Assembly (NCBI GenBank): GCA_012845835.1 | Contig: JABAKD010000026.1 | Span: 62,001-126,000, forward strand | Source: Undaria pinnatifida | Taxonomy: Eukaryota > Sar > Phaeophyceae > Laminariales > Alariaceae | Reading direction: 5' to 3' | Length of the DNA: 64,000 nucleotides | In this document: positions 33,099-43,431 of the stretch, piece by piece | Numbering within the stretch: position 1 is the stretch's first letter | Layout of the letters: each line of letters starts with the position of its first letter | Made by a program: the position numbers and the translations under genes | The notes under the pieces: generated by a model | Databases searched by the model: none | Told to the model about the DNA's origin: nothing | The model's input: only the letters and a program-made list of their open reading frames with translations

Positions 33099-33378
33099 GC
33101 CCATTCGACCCGACCCGCATGAATCCCACACCTCACGGATTACTCGAAGTGTGGCGGGTCGGGTCGGGTCGGGTCGGGGCAATAAGCTTTGAAATCTAGC
33201 GGGTCGGGTCGGGTCAGAAGATGTTCATATCTCACGGGTCGGTTCGGGTCGGGTCAAGATGTTTTAAATCTCGCGGGTCAGGTAGGGTCGGGTCAAGACG
33301 TCTCGACATTTCGTTTGTAGGGTCGGGTCAGTTGGCCCGACGCAACCCGACCTGTGAGGTTTGACCTGACCCGTGAAC
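33099..33378 (+). repeat. GGGTC minisatellite flanked by inverted GACCC blocks
   Basis: Four units of about 40 bp, each of two to four GGGTC pentamers followed by 'aagatgtt..aaatctcg', run from about 33150 to 33335. On the left (33105-33118, GACCCGACCCG) and right (33335-33378, ACCCGACC and GACCTGACCCG) the pentamer appears in reverse complement, so the block as a whole is roughly palindromic. Confidence 0.8.
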
Positions 33379-33475
33379 AGCCCTGGAAAATGAAGAAAAA
33401 AGCAAAAATATACACGTACATAACGATGCATGGTACCTGGTACTGCGCAATGCTGCCTGGTACTGTATGTTCGAG

Positions 33476-33870
33476 AGAAGCCCAGTGCAGCAGACCACGG
33501 CACAGCACCGCACCACAGGGCAAGACACTGCACCCGGCACGGCACGGCACTGGGCTGGGCTGCTCAGCTATAGCTATGCTGAGCTGAGCTGGGAGTGGAT
33601 TTTTGGTGATTCAACAATGTAGTACAGTTTCGTGCAAACCTGATGTTACATCTACCACTGAAGTAGCACCGGTACCTGGTATGATACTTCGCATGACACC
33701 TGGCTTGTACGAAAGAGCAAGTACAGCAATGCACGCAGCACGGCACAGCACCACACAGCACCACACACCACTGCACCGCACCGCACGGCACCGCACGGCA
33801 CCGCACAGCGCTGCGCTACTGAGCTAGCGCTGCGACGCGCTGCTGAGCTGAGCTGAGTTGATGATGCGCC
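33476..33870 (+). repeat. Two pentanucleotide-rich blocks (GCACC/GCACG then GAGCT)
   Basis: Blocks at 33476-33595 and 33735-33860 each go from imperfect CACGG/GCACC repeats into GCTGAGCTGAGCT repeats in the same order. The segment between contains 'ggtacctggtatgatac'. It looks like a duplicated compound microsatellite of about 120 bp. Confidence 0.75.
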
Positions 33871-36108
33871 AAGCTGATCCTGCTGGGACCTGGTATGATG
33901 GAACTTCGTACAACAAAAAATATCTTGGACGCTACACGCCTGCTACATCGATACAGCACTACTAGCGACAATACATCTGGTTGCGGGACGAGGCTCCGGC
34001 TTCACCCTCGAGATAGCTAGCGTCACCCCCGCCCACCCTCAGTACAAATAGCTTGCTTAAGATTGCGCCCCTTATTCTAGTGATTGCCTTGAGGTGTGGG
34101 TGTAAGGAGGTCAAGACGCCCAGCCCAACCGGGATGCTCCACTCGACGACTTTCACCGATGAGCAACGCTACGTGCTTAAGATTACGGCTTCCAGCGGTT
34201 CTGGATTACAGCACGAAACTACTGCTTAACATTCCGGACCATCACACCATGAGCCCACCTCGACTGCATGTTGGCAGCTACATCCGTGCTTGTCCCAGGA
34301 CGTACGCACTTTTGAGTAACAGCAATGGAACCGTCAACGACGGGGACCACCGCTGCACTAGTGTTGTTTGCACAGCTGCGCCTGGGATCGAGGGGCAGCC
34401 CTGTCATTAAGACGGAAGACTCGCGATCATACATGACCAGGATATGCCCTGAGCCCCCTTCCCCGTCACCCTCGCCGGCCTCGTGCATTGCGTGAACACG
34501 GACCACAGTTCACTCCTGCTCATCCGACGTTTGAAGCCAGGACCCACAGGGTATATTCACCCCGCTCCTCGAGCGCCACTTACAGAGACCCTCCCAGGAC
34601 CTCGATGATACAATACCGAATCCCCCTTAGGGAGCACGCGTGAATTCAGCCTGCCTATTCTCGAGATCAGCCAGCTGCTCCCTCGCCGACACCATATCAC
34701 AGTCTAATAGACAGCAGCAAATGACCACTGTTTGGCAGCACACCGGAGCCAGCCTAAATTGAACTACCTTTTCTCTTAGATGTTCCACGTCGTCACAAAA
34801 CGTCCGGGCGCAATAATCTGAAATTTACCCCCCCACCCCCCACGAAACCCCTTTGTACAGGCGTTTCGGGGTGAGATAGTGAGCCCCCGCAACGAAGCAG
34901 CGGCGATGACAGCCTTGCTCGCCGGTCTCTGGCGCAAGCTCGCCGGTCAAAGCTCGTTCAAACCCGTAGACCAGACTGACGTCGTCCGAAGCCGTCAAAT
35001 GCCGGAACTTGTTCACCATCATGCAACGACTGTCGACACCTACCACTGCCCTCCCAGTTCGAATCTGTAGCTTTGGCAACGATACACCCGAAACTGGCAT
35101 CGGCAGAAGCAGCAATCACATTGTTTAATTCGCAGTCGCCCTACTCCCTTCCAACACGCCGCGTTGCAAACGAGCCACTCCCTTTCGGTCTCGGCGTTCC
35201 CCACCGAACTCTCCACCTACCGACCTCGTTCCGCCCCCCGCAACAGAGACACTTTGTCCCGCCCCCTACCAATATAACCGGCTTTCTAACAGAGTACCCC
35301 TGTCCCGGCCCCCATTAATTACGCCAAGAAGCACCTGTCGATTCCTCCTTGCCCTCTTCCACCGCGATGTGTAACCAAATAGCCGCGTTGATCCGGTCTC
35401 CATCGATCCCGCCGAAACCACGGCCCACTGCTTGCACGCTTCTGACCACACGCGATCCAACGAAGCCACTGTGCTCGGTTTCCCGTCTTTCCCCTTTAAG
35501 TCACGGCCTGGTGGTGCTCCCTACGGACTCAAGGATATCAGTCACTTCCTCCATCTGGTTGGTTTGAATTCCTCGACAACGTCACCAACCCATCCACGAC
35601 ACTGCCCCGCTCTTTCCAGGGCCCCGAGGATACGTCCTCCCTCTGGGCAATTTGCGCACTACCGGAGACCCTCCCCGAACCTTCGCATCGTGAATAACTC
35701 CGGGATAGCCGCAGTCCTCTTCGTGAGCAACCCCCTCCACCTTCCATCTCCTCCCTGACGACCCCAAAGCCTCGTGGACATCCCCTCCCTACATACTTCG
35801 GCAGAATAGCAATCGCTCCCCCGCCACCGCAACCCGTTTGGAGATAGCAGCGGCTCTCATCGTCAACGTCTGGTTAGACCTCCTTTGCAGAAACGTTGGG
35901 GCCACTACCTCTCTTTTTCAAGGAAACCCTGCCCCAAACCACCCCACCTTTATCAGGCCACCAACGATACCTCCCGGACAGCTTTTCAGTTCACCCACCA
36001 TCGGAACCAGGCCAACGATGATCATTCTGCCTTCCCCCAATGACAACAAACCCGCGGCTTATCACTCCCGATCTAGCTCTTTAGCTGTTCCCCCCACTAT
36101 CCGGACCC
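33871..36108. other. No recognised gene
   Basis: 34500-36100 is C-rich on the + strand and gives overlapping Pro/Thr/Ser-rich frames of up to about 130 codons on either strand without domains. There is no splice-supported exon that I can defend. Confidence 0.35.
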
Positions 36109-36372
36109 AAACCACCAATGGCCTTTCAATTTTCCTTGACCACAGAACGACGGACGACCTTGCAACCCCAGTTCACCGGCGCTCGCGCGTTCTGGCTTCC
36201 ATCTACACGATTTCATCCCGATAGTTTCCCCCCCAGCCAGACCCAAACCATCAACGACCCTTCAGCCTTCCTTGACGACACAACCACGGATGACCTTTCC
36301 AACCATGGTTACCGGCGCTCGCGCGCCCCTGCTTCGGTCTACACTGCATTTCTCTTATTAACCTTGGTCAGC
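36109..36372 (+). repeat. Tandem duplication, two 132-bp units
   Basis: 36109-36240 and 36241-36372 share 'cccaaacca.caa', 'ttccttgac.acag', 'acgga.gacctt' and 'accggcgctcgcgcg'. Read as protein both give L-D-x-x-T-T-D-D-L and R-R-S-R. The upstream 36000-36108 may hold a third, more diverged unit. Confidence 0.75.
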
Positions 36373-36499
36373 CACCACGGCGTACTAGTTTCCAGTCGAT
36401 GGTTTTATTTTTCCTCGCGGCACGTCTCCTTTTTTTTCAATCGCCGACCAATTATTTCTGTTGACATTGAACTCCAAACAGTTCGTTTCCAACCGGCGG

Positions 36500-36660
36500 T
36501 TTCAAATCTCCCATCCGCCCCTGAAGGCACGTCTGTGACGTCACTGCCGCCAACATTTTACCCCAACTTTCATGTCGGTTTACCATCTGTATCTGGGAAT
36601 CCCCTGTCCGCTCCTGAAGGCACGTCTATGACGCCATTACCGCCTTCCCATTACCATACC
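36500..36660 (+). repeat. Two-copy direct repeat with 'ctgaaggcacgtct'
   Basis: Copies at about 36508-36552 and 36604-36648 share 'tccgc.cctgaaggcacgtct.tgacg.ca.t.ccgcc', about 96 bp apart. They lie at the end of the 183-codon Pro/Ser-rich frame 36118-36669, which is probably not a gene because it consists of these repeats. Confidence 0.6.
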
Positions 36661-39210
36661 ATCACATGAACCTGTTGGTTTGTTCCTTTCCGGTGATGAC
36701 CTCTCCAAGTTGGGCATCGGCTTGGGGGCTCGTTCTCTCGTCCATCCCAACCCCTCACCACACTCTTCCGCAAAAAAAGAAGAATAAGAACTGAGCCATG
36801 GTATATTTTCCGACAGAAGCGGTATGGGTCACGTCAGAAAACGGTGACGGCCGAGCTGAAAAGCCGCGGTACGATGTACGGCAAGAAGTTGGTGTCAAAA
36901 ACCGGCACGAGACTGAGTTAACCACTCAGCGTCGCGGACCGGGGCAAAAAAACAAAGTGTATTCTGCTGTACCTCACGGTGGCGCGGAATGGTTGCGGTG
37001 TACTGATTTCTGTCGTCTGCCCTATATATTAGGTCTAACAAGATAAAATCGTGTTTCTTTCGACAGACGGGGCGTTTTCGCGCCGGCCCCGCCACGCCGA
37101 CCTCGGCGCCGCTCGCCCCGACCGACGCCCTAGGCTGCGGGGGCGCACTCCCGGCGCCTCACCCTCGTCCTCGCCCCGTGGCCCGCGCAGCGATCTCTCG
37201 AACCCGAAAAAATAGCGTCAGTTTCGCGGGGCCGTTTTTGGCGTGTCCATCGCCGCCGCACTGTGTGCCCAGGATAATTTTTCAAAAAAGTTCAGCACAA
37301 AATAAAACACCCCGCCTCTCGCCAACACGAACGAGATCATGCGATCCCCACGCCTTACGAGCACCGGCACACGAGAACATGCGCAGCATCGAGCATGGTT
37401 CCGGACGCCACAAACAACTCGCCTTCTCGGGCTCAGCAGCACTGCTGTTGTCCACGGGGCACCCTTCGCGCGAGCGTGCCGGCGCGCTCGCTCGAGCTGA
37501 AGGCGGGGAACAGGTTGCAGGGAGGGTTTCTCTCGCGAAGGAACTCTGCCCGGGTTGCCCCCACAAGGTACCGCACATCGTGATATAATAAAGAACAAGC
37601 AACCTTATATTCCCGTCCATATACGTCCAGATACGAAATGTGAACCCTATTTTATGCGAACCCTATTGTTTAGAATCGGTGACGCTATTCAGACGCCGTG
37701 ACCACAGCCGCAAAGATCTTTTCCAGGTCAAATTCCTAGTAGATGATGATCCTCCTCGACCCAGAGAGGCCGGGGCTGCCGATGTTCGTCGCAGTTTAAC
37801 GCGTTTTGGCCGAGCAAGGGCAGCGGGAACTGTGGCGTTTGTTGTGGCGTGGAGCGCAAAATAACACAATTTGTACCGGAATAAAATTAACGGCTTAGTA
37901 TTCACAATAACATAGAAACGGTATTTACATTTCTATACATTCGTTGCGCTGGACTACTCACGAGCACGGGCACCAGTCAAACTTACAATGGTATCGATAG
38001 TTAGCTCAGTACGTAATAGCACCTGTTGGTGCAGTACAGAGAAGCAGAGTCACACCAAGGTTGAGCAGCTGTTCATGTGTTTGCTGCTTGGACACGAGCC
38101 GACGCATGTGGTTGGGTTACGTACGCACTACTGCTACTGTTGCTGTTGTACCAGAGTAGTACGTTTATGTATATATACTTTCCACTGCTTGCTGCTGATG
38201 TATGACATCATATACCGGTACCTGGCGTTCGCGTGGAGGGATACGGCGGAATCGAGTGTACTCGTGACCTGTCAATAAACACTGCACGTGCATCCATGCA
38301 TCAATTTGCTCTCCACTCTAACTGCTCGTAACAACGTCACAACTTTGTGTGGCTCACATCTTTGCGTGCGGAGGAGTTCTCCTAGCAACTGTGTTGCTTT
38401 GTGACTCTGAATGAACTTCTGCAGTCCTCTGCTGCTGGCAACCGCGAACGCTCGAGACTGTGGAAAATAAACTGCTTGCTGGTGTTGTTGTAGTGTGGTG
38501 GTGGGAGTAGTGCTGCTGCTGCTGTGGCGTATAGTTCACACGCAAGTACACGATCTGTATCGAAAGACGGCCACCGGCTGCGGCGTCCAAAATCTGAGCG
38601 GCTGAATTGCACGCGTCTCTTACCTCTCGCATGTGCACCGTTTTGTGACCATAAAGGACATAGAGATGTGCCAAGCAGTTTGCAAAGTTGAGTTTCAACC
38701 AATGAATCGGTCGTACTCACAATTGAGGGCTCCTCATGGAGGGCGGCGATTTGCTTTGATTTTGCCCTTTTAAATATATATATATATACATGTATGATCA
38801 TTCTTTTTTTCGGGTATTCGGTCAGGAGGTTTTTTTCGTCTCGGCCTCAGTATGCGATTATCGGAACTGGAATTCTCGGTCAAATAGCTTCGTTCGAGTG
38901 CCGTCTTCGGCGGGCGGCTCGAACGCCCCTCGCCCTGCCTTATCCGTTCCGCACCTCGACGTGAACGCGGATAGACGCTGAGCGAGACAAGCGAGAACTA
39001 CGCTTTTTGTGTGTTTTGGACGGTATACGCTCGAGCTATTCTTGGATCTTGGCATACGTAGAGCTTCAACCAATAAATCAGGGACAACATTTTCAAATTG
39101 GCGTCATTTCCAAGTTGGCATCGAAATTTCTTGCCGATGATGCTTTTTTCATGGCCACCTTCAAGCGCTTGCCCTATCGTAGCTACTACTACTGTGTGTC
39201 GTTTCTTTTC
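36661..39210. other. No recognised gene; GC-rich island at 37.06-37.57 kb
   Basis: 37060-37200 and 37310-37570 are markedly GC-richer than the surroundings and overlap frames of 110-136 codons on both strands (for example 37178-37588 plus), none with a domain. 38500-38525 is a CTG microsatellite and 38774-38790 an (AT)n run. The GC island could be a promoter or first exon, but nothing decides this. Confidence 0.35.
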
Positions 39211-39330
39211 GGCTCAGTGGGTATAGTTTATATAACCAACAAAGGATGTGCCGTGAGTACAATTCTCACCCAGATCATATTTGGTATTCAGGAGCGTGCA
39301 CGCTGGAGACTTTATGAATGGTTATGATGG
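39211..39330 (+). repeat. tRNA-like dispersed repeat, family 2, copy A
   Basis: It begins GGCTCAGTGGGTATAG, like a tRNA D-arm and A box, and has a B-box-like GAGTACAATTC at 39262-39272. The part after the B box ('catatttg', 'gtgcacgc', 'atgaatggttat') matches copy B at 39870-39997. This suggests a tRNA-derived SINE, though no tail was recognised. Confidence 0.5.
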
Positions 39331-39869
39331 ATGTTAGTGTTCTCCTGAGTATTACCAACTGTAGTACGTGGAGAGGGGATAGCTCCGGAGATCGCTCTTA
39401 CGAAGTCGATGAAAATTGAGTTTTTTTTTTTTTTCTCCTGCGGACGAGGAAAAAAAAACTTAAGCTCACCACACTTCCACGTACTTTTATACGCGTCGTG
39501 TGTAGATTTAACTCAATTTCCTTCGCAACCCAGTGCAAACTGACGTGTCCTTCGGATCCCACTACAGCGATAGCGTGAGCTGTCCCTATCGGCGGTCCTC
39601 GCTACTACACCGGCGGCGCAAAAAGCCGTTGTATACGGATGCGTGAGTATGTCGATTCGGCCTGTCCCCTGAGGGTCAGGTTCGGTGGAGAGAGCCACCC
39701 GGAACGGCATCTTTCCAGGTAGTGTGGGACTTGCGCAAGCTCACCCACTATCAAAAGCCCCGGCCATGGTCTCCTTTCCGCCTAACTTGGTCCCGTTGCG
39801 GTCAACCTTACCCATCCGGGCGTTGGTAACGAACTGGAAAACATATTTGGTTGTTTGTTTGCATAACCC

Positions 39870-39997
39870 ACTCACTGTGAGTGTTACTGAGTAAAGTGAC
39901 CGTGGGTAGTGCTATGTATCGTGAGTTCGATTCTTACCGACTTCATATTTGTCTTTTTCGAGCATGCGCGCCGACGACATGTGAATGGTTATTTTGG
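39870..39997 (+). repeat. tRNA-like dispersed repeat, family 2, copy B
   Basis: It carries the B-box-like GAGTTCGATTC at about 39932 and the same downstream block as copy A ('ttcatatttg', 'gagcatgcgcgcc', 'gtgaatggttatttt'). The A-box part is less clear. Same orientation as copy A. Confidence 0.5.
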
Positions 39998-40026
39998 TAG
40001 TTTAACATATATACGTAGTGGTACTA

Positions 40027-40070
40027 CCCACTGAGCTACTGGGTCAAGTGATTAAGTATAGCTCAGTGGG
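40027..40070. repeat. 12-bp inverted repeat made of two tRNA D-arm-like words
   Basis: CCCACTGAGCTA (40027-40038) and TAGCTCAGTGGG (40059-40070) are exact reverse complements with a 20-nt spacer. Each is a near-consensus tRNA D-arm (A box) word, so two tRNA-like heads face each other. Downstream sequence to 40330 shows nothing else. Confidence 0.7.
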
Positions 40071-40723
40071 CGGTGCTGTGGCATTTCTCGGTCAATTTGT
40101 TTTGTTAGAAGGCCGCCGTCCAAGCAAGAAGCGCGCAAAATTTTGTATTTCGAACGGTACTCTCCAGTTATTCTTCGGATATTGATGATGGGGAGGTTGA
40201 TAAAATATAACTTGGCAAGGCATTAGTTTCAAATTGGCGCAATATTTTGTGCCAAAACAAATAATAATATTACTGTAAAAAAAAAACATGGTACTGCGGG
40301 AGGGATCATAGTAGTGCATTTGTTTATTGAATTTCGGTAGGTACACGTACATACATGGATAGATAAATACGTGGCAAGCGCACGCATGACAAAACGAGAA
40401 GGAGGTAGGAGTGATTACGATTATTGCGCCAGGAACAAACACACAGCAGAATTGCGAGTGGCTGCGTCCCCGGGGCCTCGAGGATTGTATTATACAAGTT
40501 CCTCCTGTTGTTAAGCTGCGCCATTCTCGAAGGTGGTGCTGAGTAGACAGTAGGATGGCGTGCTTTGTTGTTGCTGTGGTCCCCGATCCCGTTGCTGTGG
40601 TCGTTTGCCGGTCCAGTGCAAGCGGTCGTGAGTTGGTACGTAAGTGACAAATAATTTTGTGTTGCTTCGTACTTGACGCGCTCCTTATCGCTGCTGATTG
40701 CTGATTGATCATCTCTTCCGTGT

Positions 40724-41010
40724 TATTTTTTTTGTCTTTTATTTTCCATCTTCTGGACATACAAGCCGTGGTCACAGGTGTTTTTCCTTCCCCCCCCCGG
40801 TTATTGCCTTCATTTGGATTGGCGCATAGGGTTCAGCTCCCACTGATGGTCGATTTTCCATCGAGTGTTGTTAACTCACGCTCTCGCGCTTTCCGCACGT
40901 CAATTAGTGCACAAGACGAAAAATTATACAAGTACGCACTCGAGGAAATTCGAACTCACTAAGCTGACCTATACCAGGCTCGAGGATATAATCTGATACG
41001 CCACCGGGGC
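40724..41010 (-). mobile_element. tRNA-derived SINE, family 1, copy 1
   Basis: Minus strand. The tRNA-like head starts at 41010 (GCCCCGGTGGCGTATCAG), with an A box within GTGGCGTATCAGATT and a B box in GAGTTCGAATTTC (about 40947-40958). The body runs to 'acttgt' and the end is A-rich on the minus strand (T-rich at 40724-40745). It matches 58184-58500 through head and body, so it is a repeated element and not a single tRNA gene. Confidence 0.75.
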
Positions 41011-41059
41011 AGTGAGTGATGTACGGTAGAGCCACTATCCCCGATAGTCTAGTGGGGTT

Positions 41060-41290
41060 AAACTTGAATACTAGTCGCAGTCACGAACTTTGATGCAGGG
41101 ATGGTTCCAGCTGAGTCTACAGGCCTCGCCCTTAGGAAAGCGGTAGCCCCTGATCCCGATAGACTCCGTTGCCGGCCCTTGACCAAGTCTCGTGTCTCCT
41201 TCTCGCCTTGCCATTCGCTTATGTCTCGCTGGGCCTCGTCTCGAAGGGCTGGTCCAGCTTCTACTTCGGTCCTGCTGTTGCCGATATCTT
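41060..41290 (-). pseudogene. 3' fragment of the LINE family, inverted relative to the main copy
   Basis: Minus-strand reading QGEKETRDLVKGRQRS, LSGSGATAFLRARPVDS, GTIPASKFVTA matches 52230-52410 of the + strand element (QGEKETRDLVKARQRS and so on), with few changes. Homology stops before the CCHC region and fades upstream of about 41290. A second member of the LINE family, truncated at both ends. Confidence 0.8.
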
Positions 41291-42400
41291 CTGTGACAGA
41301 CTCCTCCATCTTCCATCGCAAGGAGCGTTTCAACACGTGTTCTAGGTCCGTGGTGGAGGAGCTTCGAGCGGAGTGAGGAGTTTGCTTGGACCACAAACAC
41401 AAACAAAACACGATGTAGAGCCCCATCCGGAAGTCGTCGTGATTATTAAGGCGCCAGGCATATCTTCTAGCCTCTTCATCAGACCTAGTTGGGCATCCTT
41501 TTTTTCTCCAACGGTTTCTTCTACGAGTGTGTTCCATCACAGGAACGTATTAGATGACCGTACGTATAGACAGCTGTGATTCGAGAGGAGTCAGGGATTG
41601 CATGCCACGGAGCTTGGCGAGAGTAAGAGGGTGGAAGTGAGGGGTTACAGGAACGCCGAAATGAAAAGGAAACGGACAAAAGGAGATCAAGTACAATTGA
41701 CAGTGTGCGCCGTAAGACGAAAATCCAACGCGGGACAATAGAGTTCATACGGACGAGGCACTGATACTGAGGTGGGAGAAATCAGCAGTGAACGAGAGGT
41801 TTCAGAAGTCAGTTGCTGCATACTATCCCGTAAACGATTGTGAGATAAACACGACAATACCGTGGTATTGGTATTACCACCGTACCTCTCGTTGGGGGCC
41901 TGCGGGCCCTGGCTGGCGGTAATTATCTGTTTCGGAAGCGCAAGGGAGATCTTGCTTTTCAAGCCTCGAAGGCGACGGGTGGTGTACTGCTGTACGAGCC
42001 GCGACCAATCCACGAGTCTAGGCGAACGCCGTTCGAAAGACCTTTGGGTGGGACATCAAACGCCATTAGGCGGACCTCTTGGGAGGCGCATTACATCGGC
42101 CAGGTTTTCCCGCTGGATTAGACTTTCCGCAGGGGGAGGCAACTCGGAACGACGATCTTGACAGTCAGGGAGGGGTCACTATACGAGGACCCTAGGAAAA
42201 GGACATCCCGCAGGGGGGGTAGGAGGAACTCAAAACTACCATCACCATTGTCACGGAAAAGCATAAGAGTGCTTAACGCTCACGGCAGGCAGGGTGGTTT
42301 AGGGTTGCGAAAGTGTGGGCACCCTCGCAGAGGCGAGGGTGCCCATAATGCCAGGAGAGGGCAACCGCCAAGGACAAACTGTTAGAGGGTTGGGGGGAAG
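41291..42400. other. Junction region upstream of the LINE, no recognised gene
   Basis: Frames of 75-108 codons on both strands overlap without motifs. From about 42000 the + strand becomes G/A-rich and similar in style to the LINE's 5' ORFs, so the element's 5' UTR may begin here. The exact start was not found. Confidence 0.35.
42317..42344. repeat. Perfect 12-bp GC-rich hairpin
   Basis: GGGCACCCTCGC at 42317-42328 and GCGAGGGTGCCC at 42333-42344 with the 4-nt loop AGAG. It lies in the presumed 5' non-coding part of the LINE, 395 bp before its first long ORF. Confidence 0.8.
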
Positions 42401-42738
42401 GCACACTAGTACCTATGCGTCAAGAGAATGTTAGAGTGTCTGCAAGCACGGCTGCGGGAGCTCAAAGGGCAATAGGCCTTAAAGAGCGGGAGGAGAACGA
42501 TGCGTTACCGCCCAACGTACGGGGTCCGTCGGGGGAACTACTGTCAGCAGGGCGAAGGCAATGGAGAACCTTACCATCGTGGCTAGCAGGGCGATCACAC
42601 AAGCTAGGCGGGTTATAGGGCCATTTCCTCCCTATGGCGACGCCGGCGGATACCCGGACCCAACAGAAACCGGTTAACCGTAACAAAGAAACTGCAGCAC
42701 AACCAGCAGTCACGGCAACAGCCCAGTCATTATGACCA

Positions 42739-43413
42739 TTGCCAGCTGGACGAGGACGGGGGAGGACCCTCCCGGCATGGATGCAGTCTAGGGACATGGG
42801 AACATTCCCCGACCCAGGAGGGTTACAACAACAGACAGCAAATGGGGAGGAGTCGCAAACCGGTTGTCTCGGGCAGCAAGGAAGAATAACCATAGCAGGG
42901 GCCATAGATTTTACAACGGTTGCGTCGACAAGTGCTTTACCGGCGACAGTGCCATTGCCGGTAGGGGACGTACAGCAGACGACGGCCCCGGCATGGACAC
43001 GAGCCCGGACAGGGGGGTTGGCCCTTGCAGGAGGGGTCCTCCGGCATCAAACGCCGAGTGAGGCTCAACAGGAGGGGAACCAGACGCCTACGGAAGACGG
43101 GAGATGTATAACGGAGGGACGGCTGGCGTTGGAGCGCGCAAGACGGACGACTCTCCCGGCAAGGGCTAACACAGAGACAAGAGTACTAGGTGTTACACCA
43201 GGAAGGGTCCAGCAGCCCTCGTCGCGCCGACTGATGGCCTCGAGTGATAGGAACGTTCCCCCGTCTCCCCACACCAACGGGGCTCCGCAGAATAGGACAG
43301 CATCAGGCGATCGACCCTCGCTTCAACCGACGTTGCGGCAGAGGCGCCGTTCTCCATCGCCAGCTGCGGTGGGTCGAGCGATGGTGCTACGGCCGGTGGG
43401 GCGTGGGAGGTGA
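42739..43413 (+). CDS. LINE ORF, Ser/Thr/Arg/Gln-rich repeat protein, unit 1
   Basis: 224 residues without a known domain. The second half (PAWTRARTGG ... QTPSEAQQEGN ... NVPPSPHTNGAPQNRTASGDR ... RQRRRSPSPA) aligns with the first half of the next ORF (43432-44304), so the two are tandem paralogues about 450 bp apart. The RRRSPSP basic patch suggests RNA binding as in LINE ORF1 proteins (inference). A stop and frame change separate it from its neighbour. Confidence 0.5.
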   Translation: MPAGRGRGRTLPAWMQSRDMGTFPDPGGLQQQTANGEESQTGCLGQQGRITIAGAIDFTTVASTSALPATVPLPVGDVQQTTAPAWTRARTGGLALAGGVLRHQTPSEAQQEGNQTPTEDGRCITEGRLALERARRTTLPARANTETRVLGVTPGRVQQPSSRRLMASSDRNVPPSPHTNGAPQNRTASGDRPSLQPTLRQRRRSPSPAAVGRAMVLRPVGRGR

Positions 43414-43431
43414 ACGACTACCCCGGCATGG

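Noticed and set aside
33150-33335. GGGTC repeats as telomere-like sequence
   Set aside because: The units are pentamers interrupted every 40 bp and reversed at the flanks, unlike continuous TTAGGG-type arrays. An interstitial minisatellite fits better.
37178-37588. 136-codon ORF in the GC-rich island
   Set aside because: An equally long frame exists on the opposite strand and no motif or splice signal supports either. Kept only as a note in the region entry.
42317-42344. Rho-independent terminator
   Set aside because: A perfect GC hairpin, but no T run follows and the sequence context is eukaryotic.
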